This document shows positions 9,309 to 21,604 of a DNA stretch of 64,000 bases, piece by piece (position 1 is the first letter of the stretch; every line of letters begins with the position of its first letter). A model generated the notes under the pieces. It saw only the letters and a list, made by a program, of their open reading frames with translations. It made no database searches and was not told where the DNA came from. Source of the DNA: Truepera radiovictrix DSM 17093 (GTDB lineage: Bacteria > Deinococcota > Deinococci > Deinococcales > Trueperaceae); contig NC_014221.1 of assembly GCF_000092425.1 (NCBI RefSeq), positions 2,733,001 through 2,797,000 on the forward strand, read 5' to 3'. A program made the position numbers and the translations under genes.

Positions 9309-9323
9309 CCTTAAATAATAAGG
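9309..9323. promoter_or_regulatory. Palindromic operator CCTTAAATAATAAGG
   Basis: A 15-bp palindrome with CCTTA/TAAGG arms lies over the -35 region of the GemA-like gene. It is preceded by TG and followed by TAT, exactly as at 33665-33679 upstream of DUF3072-uvrB. Probably a repressor site. Confidence 0.5.
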
Positions 9324-9407
9324 TATCAGGCGACATGAGCGCGGTGTGGGAGGCGTTTTCTGGGTGTTGGCGCGTGAGCGCCTCGCCACCCAAAAACGCC
9401 CGCCCCC
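9324..9407. other. Gene-free stretch with a long imperfect hairpin
   Basis: GGCGTTTTCTGGGTG (9350-9364) pairs with CACCCAAAAACGCC downstream (to about 9402), enclosing GGCGC/GCGCC. It may terminate transcription coming from glpK. With the remnant below it fills the interval between the GemA-like gene and glpK. Confidence 0.4.
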
Positions 9408-9605
9408 TCAGGATCTCGAGCGGTCCCTCGCCGCGCCCCGCAGCGCCGCGTTGACGCACCACAGCACGGGCGGTCTTTGCAGCGCGCCGCCATCCAACGG
9501 CTCGCTACTATGCACGCGCAAAACGGTTCGCTCACCGGGCAGGAGCGTCACGAGCTGATCGCTCACGGTGGCGCACGGGTCTAAGCGGTCGGCGAACGAG
9601 GGCAG
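9408..9605 (-). pseudogene. Remnant of a GH2 beta-mannosidase C-terminus
   Basis: About 60 residues (VSDQLVTLLPGERTVLRV, then PPVLWCVNAA) match the last Ig-like domain of GH2 beta-mannosidases, where a SDN-F-LLPGE pattern is typical. No catalytic domain is present; the sequence upstream runs straight into the end of glpK. It is best read as a decayed fragment left by a deletion or rearrangement next to the IS element. Confidence 0.45.
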
Positions 9606-9669
9606 AGACCAGCGCCGGGGGCACCCCGCGCAAGGTGTATCCGGCAACGCACTACACTGCTAACATCCT

Positions 9670-11184
<1,515 letters not shown>

Positions 11185-11521
11185 GATCTTGCCTCCTCGT
11201 GACGATCTTGTCGACCACGTAGCTCGTGAATCACGCGTAGAAAGCGCGACCTGTACGCAACATCGAGCGCTCCCCGCGGCCCCGTGTGCCATAAAACGCC
11301 TGTTCCATCGCCCTCGCCACCGGATCGCGCGTGATCTGGATCATATAGCAGACCGGAGTCGCCCCCGGGCCCGCCACCTAGATGGACGCGTAGAGGGACG
11401 CGCGCCTCGTGGTCGCCAACCCGCGGGCTGTTCTCGGCTGCCGCAGCCTCGAGCCGCGCCCCGTGTACCCCTACGCGCCGCCGCGACGCCTAGAGGGCGC
11501 GCCGTTTTGCTGTAATAGACC
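11185..11521. promoter_or_regulatory. Divergent glpK / trans-sulfuration enzyme intergenic region with a Crp-like site
   Basis: 337 bp without a gene. At 11332-11343 TGATCTGGATCA is a perfect inverted repeat; read as CGTGA-N6-TCATA (11330-11345) it matches the Crp consensus TGTGA-N6-TCACA at 8 of 10 positions. It lies about 150 bp upstream of glpK. A Crp/Fnr-family protein is encoded at 49033. No riboswitch seen. Confidence 0.4.
11511..11516 (+). promoter_or_regulatory. Extended -10 (TGC-TGTAAT), leaderless start
   Basis: TGTAAT with an extended TGC in front (11508-11516) ends 5 nt before ATG 11522. Confidence 0.45.
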
Positions 11522-12712
11522 ATGACCCAACGACGTTTTGCGACCCGTGCGGTCCATAGCGGTCACGAACCCGACCCCGTGACCGGCGCGCACGCCCCGC
11601 CTGTCTACCAGACCTCGACGTTTGCCTACGGTTCGTTCGCGCGCGGCCGGCGGCTCTTCGCAGGCGAGGAGGAGGGTTACCTGTACGGCCGCATCGCCAA
11701 CCCGACGACCCGCGCGTTTGAACGCAAGCTCGCCGACCTCGAGGGGGCCGAAGACGCCCTCGCGTTTTCGAGCGGGATGGCGGCAGTCGCCGCGCTCACG
11801 CTCACCTTTTTGCGCCCCGGCGACGAACTCCTCTTTATCGGCCCCCTCTATGGCGGCACCGAGGGGTTCTTCCACGACGTCCTGGCGCCCTTTGGCGTGC
11901 GCGTCACCGAGCTCGCGAGCGAGCGGGAGCTAGCGGCGGCTCTAAGCGAACGCACGCGCATGGTCTACCTCGAGACGCCGACCAACCCGACCCTGAAGCT
12001 TATCGACCTCGCCGAGGTCGCTCGCCTCACCGCCGGGCGCGAGGTGCTCACCGTCGCCGACAACACCTTCGCCACCCCCTACCTGACGCGGCCTTTGGAG
12101 CACGGCCTGACCTTCGCGCTCCACTCGGCCACCAAGTACCTGGGCGGTCACGGCGACGCCATCGGCGGCGTGCTCGCCGGCCCCGCCGCGCTGCTCGCCG
12201 AGGTGCGCAGCGAAGGCCTGCGGCACGTCGGCGGTTGTCTGGGGCCGTGGGAGAGCTTTTTGCTCCTGCGCGGCACCAAAACGCTCGCGCTCCGCATGGA
12301 GGCGCACTGCGCGGGCGCCGCGAGGGTCGCCGAGGCGCTCCGGGGGCATCCGGCCGTGGCGCGGGTCTTCTACCCCGGCCTCCCCGAGCACCCCGGTCAC
12401 GAGGTCGCCCGCAAGCAGATGCGCCACTTCGGCGGGATGGTGTCGCTCGAGCTGCGCGGGGGGCTGCAGGCGGCGGAGCGCTTTTTAGACGGCCTGACGC
12501 TCTTTACCCAGGCGGTGTCTTTGGGCGACGTCGAATCGCTCGCCACGCACCCCGCGAGCACCACGCACCAGCTTTTAGACGCCGAGACCCGCGAGCGCCA
12601 AGGGATCACGGACGGCTTGGTGCGGCTCTCGGTCGGTATCGAAGACCCGCGCGACCTCTGTGACGACCTCTTGAGGAGCCTCGACAAGCTCGCCGAAAGC
12701 GTCGCGGTCTAG
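11522..12712 (+). CDS. PLP-dependent trans-sulfuration enzyme (Cys/Met metabolism family)
   Basis: 396 aa, the usual length for the family. PLP-phosphate contacts YGRIANPT and SSGMAA, the motif VADNTFATP and the Schiff-base lysine in LHSATKYLGGHGD (about residue 205) are present. Members include cystathionine gamma-synthase, cystathionine gamma-lyase, O-acetylhomoserine sulfhydrylase and methionine gamma-lyase, which cannot be separated by eye. Its location just upstream of metF-metH favours a methionine or cysteine pathway role. Followed by a GC hairpin with TTTT, so it ends its own transcript. Confidence 0.88.
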   Translation: MTQRRFATRAVHSGHEPDPVTGAHAPPVYQTSTFAYGSFARGRRLFAGEEEGYLYGRIANPTTRAFERKLADLEGAEDALAFSSGMAAVAALTLTFLRPGDELLFIGPLYGGTEGFFHDVLAPFGVRVTELASERELAAALSERTRMVYLETPTNPTLKLIDLAEVARLTAGREVLTVADNTFATPYLTRPLEHGLTFALHSATKYLGGHGDAIGGVLAGPAALLAEVRSEGLRHVGGCLGPWESFLLLRGTKTLALRMEAHCAGAARVAEALRGHPAVARVFYPGLPEHPGHEVARKQMRHFGGMVSLELRGGLQAAERFLDGLTLFTQAVSLGDVESLATHPASTTHQLLDAETRERQGITDGLVRLSVGIEDPRDLCDDLLRSLDKLAESVAV

Positions 12713-12733
12713 CCCCCTCTTGAGCCCCCGCGG

Positions 12734-12749
12734 CGGGCGCGCCCGTTTT
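12734..12749 (+). terminator. Terminator CGGGCGCGCCCG + TTTT
   Basis: A self-complementary 12-mer (12734-12745) followed by TTTT, just after the trans-sulfuration gene. An outer GAGCCC/GGGCTC pair lengthens the stem. Confidence 0.6.
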
Positions 12750-13110
12750 GGGCTCACGGGTGTGAGGGCGGCGCAGCAGGTGACGCTAAAGCCGCCCTCT
12801 CGGCCGAACGCCGGGGTGGCGTTAGCCGACCCATTGACGCGCGCTCACGAGAGGGTGAGAATAGAGGCTCGAGCGCCCGCGCTCGAGCACCGCAACCGAG
12901 GGATCCGGCCCGAAACCCCGAGCCCACACCTACCCACCACACGGAGCGCCCGACCGAAGCGCCCCGCTTGCACGGGCTCGGTCAGAGGTTGCAGCGGCCC
13001 GCTTTCATCTAATCGGGCGCCCCTGCCGGCCAGCGCACGGCCACGATGACCCTGCTGGACTGATGAGAAGGGCGGGAAACCGCGCTTCTGCAGCTTTCGA
13101 GGAGGGCCTT
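12750..13110 (+). promoter_or_regulatory. Structured 5' leader of metF-metH, candidate cis-regulatory RNA
   Basis: About 360 nt without an ORF but full of helices. CCCTCTCG (12795-12802) can pair with CGAGAGGG (12848-12855), and the latter is also part of a local CTCAC/GTGAG hairpin (12844-12859). GCTCGAGCGC/GCGCTCGAGC (12867-12888) is a perfect 10-bp stem. CCGAGCCC (12918-12925) and GACCGA (12952-12957) compete for the same partner (12974-12983). Mutually exclusive pairings in front of methionine genes suggest a riboswitch-like element, but it does not match the SAM-I, SAH or cobalamin consensus that I know. Confidence 0.4.
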
Positions 13111-13901
13111 TTGTCTTACCTGCAACCCGACTACACCCCCCGCGTCTCCATCGAACTCGTCGCCCGCAGCCTCGAAGGCTTGGCCGCAGAGCTCGAGACC
13201 ATCCGGGCGCGCTTTCCCTTCGTGGACACCGTCAACATCCCCGACCTCACGCGCTTCGCGCTGCGCAGCACGGACGCCTGCGCGGCGGCCCAGCGGTGCG
13301 TGCGCCGCGCCATCCCGCACCTGCGGGCGGTCGCCACCGACCTCAAAGACCTCAGGCCCCTCCTGAGGCACCTCGACGAGGCCGAGCTCCACGAGGTGTT
13401 GGTGGTCGCGGGCGACCCCCCGGCCGACATGCGCTACGCGGTCTACCCCACGTCTAGCGTGCAGCTCATCCGAGCGATCAAGGCGGCGCTACCGCACGTC
13501 ACGGTCTACGCCGCCCTCGACCCCTACCGCCAGTCGTTCGTCAGAGAACGTGACTACGCGCTTGAAAAGCTCGAGGCCGGCGCGAGCGGCCTCTTTACCC
13601 AACCCTTTTTCGACCTCAGGCTCATGCACGTCTACCGCGAGCTGCTCCCCGGCGTCACCCTCTACTGGGGCGTGACGACGGTGACCACGGCGCGCTCGCT
13701 GGGGTACTGGCAGACCCGCAACCGCGCGATCTTCCCCGCCGACTTCGCGCCGACGCTCGCCTGGAGCCGCGACTTCGCGGCGCGGGCGCTCGAGTTTGCG
13801 CGGCAGACCCGCAGCAACCTCTACTTCATGCCGATTAAAAGCCGTTTGGAGGACTTTTTGGGGGGCGTGCTGACGCCGCAGCGCCTGGGCGTGGGGGCGG
13901 T

Positions 13902-13905
<4 letters not shown>
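13111..13905 (+). CDS. metF: Methylenetetrahydrofolate reductase family protein (short MetF)
   Basis: 264 aa. Members reduce 5,10-methylene-THF to 5-methyl-THF, the methyl donor for MetH. Family-type features seen are VVAGDPP near residue 115, ELHEVLVV before it and [12 protein letters not shown] near 168 (TQ-FFD). It is shorter and more divergent than E. coli MetF (about 296 aa). TTG 13111 is taken as start because GAGGAGG lies 5 nt upstream and the beta-strand VSIELV follows soon after; the frame is open further upstream without a better signal. Its TGA overlaps the ATG of metH (ATGA), so the two are co-translated. Confidence 0.75.
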
Positions 13906-17598
<3,693 letters not shown>

Positions 17599-17609
<11 letters not shown>

Positions 17610-18852
17610 CCCGGACGGGTTGCTGCGGCTTTGCTAACGGCAACCGCACGAGCGCCAAAAGCGCCGCGAGGAGGAAAAAGCCGCTGGTGACCACAAAGAT
17701 GCTGCGGTAGGCGTCGTCGAAACTTAGCCCCCACCCCAAACGCGGCCCCCCGACGCGCACGAGCTCGACCACGGCCGCCCCCAAGAGCGGCGCGACGGTG
17801 CGCGAGGCCGAGACGATGGCGTTGTCGAGCCCGTAGACCACCCCTTCGGCGCCCGGCTCGGTGTAGCGGGCCAAAAGCGCCGCGATCGCCGGGGTCATCC
17901 CGCCGACCGCGACGCCCGTCAAGGCCTGCAACACCAAGAGCTGCCACACCTGCGTCACCAGGCTCTGCGGCAGGTAGAGCAGCGCCGCCGCCGAGGCGCA
18001 GAGGATGAGGATCCAGCGGTGCCCGAGCCGGTCGCCGAGGCGCCCCAGATAGATGGCGCTTACCGTCCCCGTCGCCGCCGCGACGCCCACGATAAGGCCG
18101 ATGGTGGTGTTTGCCCCGCCCGCCGCGAGGGGGAGCGTGGCGATAAAGAGCGGCAGGATAGGGGTCAGCATGTTGCGGCCGAGCCAGTTGAGAAAGCTCA
18201 GGCTGTAGAGCGTCCCCACCTGCGGCGCGCGCAGGATGCGCCCCCAACCGCGGAGGACGCCGCTTCTAGCCTTTTTAGGGGGGCGCACGAAGGTTTCGCG
18301 CACCCCGAAGGTGACCAAGAGCCCGGAGAGCGCGAGCAGCGCGGCGGTCACTAGAAACGCCGTGCGGTAGCCAAAAGCGTCCGAGAGCAGCCCGCCGATA
18401 AAGGGGCCGATCGCGACGCCGCTCCCGAGCCCGAGCTGCAAAAGCCCCATGGCGTAGCCCACCCGTTCGCGGGGGGCGCTCGCGGCGACCAGCGCGTTGC
18501 CCGCCGAGACGGTGCCGGTCAAAAAGCCCTGCAGCGCCCGCAGCAGCACCAAGGCTTCGGCGTTCGGCACGAACGCCATCAGCGCGAGCGTCACGGCGCC
18601 GCTATAGGCCGCGCGCTCGACCATCGGTTTGCGCCCGACGCGGTCTGAGACCGCCCCCCAGATGGGCGAGGCGATGGTCATGGTGAGCGCCTGGGCGGAA
18701 AAGACGAGCGCCGCCAGAAGCTCGAGACTCAGCCCCGTGCTCGAGCCCAAAAACGCCACGTAGCGGGGCAGAAAGGGGAACATGATGGAGAACCCGACCG
18801 ACGAGGTGAGCTGCGCGAAGACCATGATGTAGAGGGTGCGCTGCCACGACAT
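17599..18852 (-). CDS. MFS transporter, drug/H+ antiporter type
   Basis: 417 aa, about 12 transmembrane segments. The loop 2-3 motif [12 protein letters not shown] (family motif A, G-x-x-x-D-R-x-G-R-K) is intact near residue 65, and a second copy-like [10 protein letters not shown] appears in the C-terminal half. Predicted proton-driven exporter in the cytoplasmic membrane; substrate unknown. ATG 18852 is preferred because TATGCT ends 7 nt upstream; an ATG four codons earlier lies within that box. Convergent with metH. Confidence 0.88.
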
Positions 18853-18859
18853 AGAGCCG

Positions 18860-18865
18860 AGCATA
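18860..18865 (-). promoter_or_regulatory. -10 box TATGCT, leaderless start of the MFS gene
   Basis: TATGCT on the minus strand, 7 nt before ATG 18852. Confidence 0.45.
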
Positions 18866-19179
18866 CCGCCGCAGCGCGCCCACGATGTCGCGCGCGAGCC
18901 CCTGCAGACTTAGGGGAATGGGCGGGGTGGGCGCGGAAAGCGCCCCGCCTGACGGCAGGGGGGCTCGGCGTTCGGTCGCCGCCCCCGAGAGCTGTGTACG
19001 TTTTGCGTACCAGCACACGCCGCCGCGCGGCGAGCCGCGCTATCCTAAAGGCCTAAACAACAAGGAGCGCCCCGACTCGTTGCGGGTAGTCGCAGTGCCG
19101 CGCTTCCGGTAGGCGCGCCGCTCGCGGCGCACCCCCAGCGGCGAGGGGCACACGACACGTCACCCTAGAGGAGGTCACG
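18866..19179. other. Gene-free region upstream of a small basic protein gene
   Basis: About 310 bp. It contains an imperfect GC hairpin near 18957-18988 (GGGGG-CTCGGCG / CGCCG-CCCCC) and a plus-strand -10-like TATCCT at 19041-19046. That box could drive the 19180 gene with a leader of about 130 nt. Nothing else supported. Confidence 0.4.
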
Positions 19180-19344
19180 GTGAACTTTCGAGAGGTCGCG
19201 AGAACGGGTTTTGAGGCGTACCGCGCCCACCGCGCCGTACGCGGCGACCGGCGCGCGTACGGACCGCTCGGTCAAGCGAGGACGCGGGAGCAAGACGTCG
19301 TGTACCGGTTTAGGCGGCGCTTTCGCAGAACCCTGGAGCGTTAG
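19180..19344 (+). CDS. Small basic hypothetical protein, 54 aa
   Basis: GTG start at 19180 behind a strong GAGGAGG (spacing 5). The product begins MNFREVARTGFEAYRAHRAV and ends in an Arg-rich tail (YRFRRRFRRTLER); 17 of 54 residues are Arg. No known motif. The perfect ribosome-binding site and in-frame stop before a terminator hairpin support a real gene. It could bind nucleic acid, which is only an inference from charge. Confidence 0.5.
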   Translation: MNFREVARTGFEAYRAHRAVRGDRRAYGPLGQARTREQDVVYRFRRRFRRTLER

Positions 19345-19377
19345 CTGGCCGTCCTAGCTAGCGGCACCGCGAGGCTC

Positions 19378-19412
19378 GAGCGGGGGGCGCGTCGTCATCG
19401 CGCCCCCCGCTC
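19378..19412. terminator. Bidirectional terminator, 14-bp perfect stem
   Basis: GAGCGGGGGGCGCG (19378-19391) / CGCGCCCCCCGCTC (19399-19412) with a 7-nt loop, between the convergent 54-aa gene and the HNH gene; it covers the HNH stop codon. Confidence 0.65.
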
Positions 19413-19710
19413 AACGCTGCTTTCTGGCCCACGCCAAAAACCGCTGCACCTCGGGGTGCTCGAGGATCGCCTCTTTGGTGTTGAGCGTCAAACCGAGCTC
19501 GCGCTCCGAGAAGGTCTTATGCAGCTGACGGTGGCACAAGCGGCAGAGCATCAACCCGCGCCGCCGCATCTCCTCTTTGGAGAAGCGCCGCTGAAACGCC
19601 CCCTTGCGGTGGTTGCGCTTGGGGATGAGGTGGTGGAAGGTGAGCGGCTGCTCCCTGCCGCACAGCTCGCAGCGCGCCCCCCCTTCGCCCTGTTTCGGCG
19701 CTGGGCTCAT
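19411..19710 (-). CDS. HNH endonuclease-domain protein
   Basis: 99 aa. C14-x2-C17 (CELCGRE), then FHHLIPK with the HH of the betabeta-alpha-metal fold, then CRLCHRQLHKTFS giving the second Cys pair and the metal-binding His. This is a compact stand-alone HNH protein of the type common in bacterial chromosomes. A role as DNase is inferred from the fold, and cellular function is not known. ATG 19710, with AGGTGAG somewhat distant upstream. Confidence 0.8.
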   Translation of the reverse strand: MSPAPKQGEGGARCELCGREQPLTFHHLIPKRNHRKGAFQRRFSKEEMRRRGLMLCRLCHRQLHKTFSERELGLTLNTKEAILEHPEVQRFLAWARKQR

Positions 19711-19879
19711 GTCGGCGACGCGCTCACCTTAAAAAGCGCCAGTGAGCACGCACGTCCCGAGAGGGTACCGGCGATCATGCGCCGCGCTGCTGTAGGTCGC
19801 GCCGCAGCGCCCTAGAGGCGCGCGTCTAGCGTAGAGTGTCGCCATAGGCCAAGCCTACGCAAAGCCCTTAGGAGGCACG

Positions 19880-20029
19880 GTGAAGCTCAACCGCTTTTTA
19901 CGAACCGCTCTCAAACTCTTTGTCCTCACCCGCGGCTTTCGCGCCGCGCGGCGCGGCGTCGGGCGCTACGGTGGGCGGCGCGTCCGCGGAGGGGTCGTGC
20001 AGCAGCTTATGCGGCGCCTCCTGAGGTAA
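19880..20029 (+). CDS. Small basic hypothetical protein, 49 aa
   Basis: GTG 19880 behind TTAGGAGG (spacing 5), with a plausible -10 TAGAGT near 19832. The product starts MKLNRFLRTALKLFVLTRGF, an amphipathic or short hydrophobic helix, and ends in an Arg/Gly-rich segment. Its ribosome-binding site and start context (GAGG-CACG-GTGAA) closely resemble the 54-aa gene at 19180. The 3' end overlaps the convergent GAF-LuxR gene by 23 bp. Unknown function; membrane-associated peptide possible. Confidence 0.5.
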   Translation: MKLNRFLRTALKLFVLTRGFRAARRGVGRYGGRRVRGGVVQQLMRRLLR

Positions 20030-20761
20030 CGCACGCCGGCACTCTCGGTTGTAGGCGCCGCGACCGCGCGTAGAGCGCCGCCTGCACGCGGTCACGCCAC
20101 CCCAACTTGCTGAGCACGCTGCTCGCGTGCGTCTTGACCGTTTTCTCGGCGACGCCAAGGCGGGCGGCGATGGCTTTGTTGACAAGCCCTTCGGCGAGCA
20201 GGCCGAGCACCTCGCGCGCGCGCAGCAGGGCGGCGCGCGCGAAAGCCGTGCCGAGCTGCCGCCCCACGGCCGTCAAGAAGGCGAGCGTCTGCGGGTCGAA
20301 GCGCTCGCTCCCGGGGGCGGCGAGGTTGAGGACGCCGACCGGCCCTACGCGGCCCAAGAGCGGGATGCTGGCGTGCAGCTCGAGCCCCGCCTTGTCCCCC
20401 GTGGCCGCCTCTAGACGGCTGCAGTGCACGATGTTGACCCCCGCGTCGAGCCGCCCCTCCCGAAACCGCCACTGGCAGTCGCAACCGCCGCGGCAGAGCG
20501 GGGCGCTGTTCTCCCTCGCCAAAGCGGGTGGGAGCCCCGTGGCGGCGGCCAGCGAAAAGCCCCCGCGGTGACGGTCGCCCTGCGAAACGCACGACAAAAA
20601 ACCCACCCCGCGCTCAAACCGAGCAGCGCGACGAGCTCGCGGAGCGCTTCGGAGAGCGCCCGCTCAAAGTCCGGCTCCCGGTTGAGCACCTCGCCGATGG
20701 CGTTAAGGGTCGAGAGTTCGCCCAAGCGGCGCTCGAGGGGCATCTCTCTTACGGCCTCCAT
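20007..20761 (-). pseudogene. GAF-domain LuxR-type regulator with a -1 frameshift at a T6 run
   Basis: Two overlapping frames make one coherent protein of about 250 aa. Frame A (from ATG 20761) gives MEAVREMPLERRLGELSTLN and the first GAF strand (ALLGLSAGWVF). At TTTTTT (20586-20591) the meaning continues in the -1 frame with GFSLAAATGLPPALARE, GVLNLAAPGSERFDPQTLAFL and a LuxR helix-turn-helix (VLGLLAEGLVNKAIAARLGV...[15 protein letters not shown]). Either a one-base insertion, a sequence error, or slippage at the T6 run explains it. TACACT ends 7 nt before ATG 20761 (leaderless). Confidence 0.65.
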
Positions 20762-20768
20762 GTGGTGC

Positions 20769-20774
20769 AGTGTA
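20769..20774 (-). promoter_or_regulatory. -10 box TACACT, leaderless start of the GAF-LuxR gene
   Basis: TACACT on the minus strand, 7 nt before ATG 20761. Confidence 0.5.
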
Positions 20775-20826
20775 GCGCCCCTAGATGCGCTTCTGGGTCG
20801 CTCGAAAGGTCACAGCTCCTCAAACG

Positions 20827-21221
20827 TCAGCCTGCTTGCGCCCCCTGGCCACGCGCCGCGTTATACCGGAAGATCTTGACGCGGTAGCCGCTGGGGTCCA
20901 GCACGAAAAACCCGTGAGGGCCCCCTGCATTGCGGTACGCCTCCCTCAGGTCGCGCTCGATGGGCACCCGAGGGCTCAGCTGGCGGTGCATCCGGTCACG
21001 GCCCCGAAGCTCCCCAGCTCGAGCCCCAGGTACCGCACCGCCGTAGGGTCTACCGCTTCATGGGTGCGGTCGAAACGCAGCACGAAACCGTCCGCGAAGG
21101 TTACCCACAGGTGCCCGGACGCGGCGTCGCAACGTGCCGGAAGCTCGAGCCACTCCAAGTAGAAGGTGCGCGCCGCCTCTAAGGCGCTTGCCTTAAGCGC
21201 AAGGTGCTGAAGCCGAGTCAC
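20827..21221 (-). pseudogene. Glyoxalase/VOC-fold protein, frameshifted
   Basis: The first 81 codons (MTRLQHLALKASALEAARTF, then GHLWVTFADGFVLRF) are a VOC-fold N-terminus and end prematurely. In the next frame the text continues MHRQLSPRVPIERDLREAY, then GPHGFFVLDPSGYRVKIFRY, which is the standard end of such proteins. A one-base change near 20990-21005 would rejoin them. The start GTG 21221 overlaps the stop of the luciferase-family gene (GTGA). Substrate unknown. Confidence 0.7.
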
Positions 21222-21604
21222 CTCGTCTCTCCTCCACGCGCGGCTCGCCGCTCGGCCTGCGCGGTCGCCAGCTCATAGGCGCGGCGCAGCAAGGCGACCG
21301 CTCGCCCGACGTCTTCCGGCCTACGCAGATAGATGCTTACCCACCCACTTTCAGTCAGCACGTGGTGCGCCTGCGCTGCCCCACGGTCAGCGCCACTGGG
21401 CGCACGGGCTGGGCCCGTAACCGAGCTCGCCAAAAGCCCATCGCGCACCCGTTTGGGAAAGGGGATGTCGACCAGGTGCTCGCCGTGGTGGTACCCCAGC
21501 TCGCGCGTACCCAAGCGGTATGCGGTGCCACCGAAGCGGTGCGGGTGCGCCGTGACCCCTTTCCAACGGCTCACGGCGCTGTCGATGCGTTCGCTGCTTT
21601 TCAC
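21218..21604 (-). CDS. Luciferase family protein, DUF5519-like
   Basis: 128 aa. Features include WKGVTAHPHRFGGTAYRLG, ELGYHHGEHLVDIPFPKRVRD and WVSIYLRR, a small family annotated as luciferase domain/DUF5519 and unrelated in mechanism to bacterial luciferase. GTG 21604 has GGAGGGG upstream and overlaps the TGA of the QueA-like gene (GTGA); its own stop overlaps the next gene in the same way. Function unknown; co-translation suggests a common pathway with its neighbours. Confidence 0.72.
   Translation of the reverse strand: MKSSERIDSAVSRWKGVTAHPHRFGGTAYRLGTRELGYHHGEHLVDIPFPKRVRDGLLASSVTGPARAPSGADRGAAQAHHVLTESGWVSIYLRRPEDVGRAVALLRRAYELATAQAERRAARGGETR

Noticed and set aside
12750-13110. SAM-I, SAH or cobalamin riboswitch
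   Set aside because: GCAACC and purine-rich stretches recall SAM-I, but the P1 pairing and conserved cores could not be lined up, so only a generic structured leader is reported.
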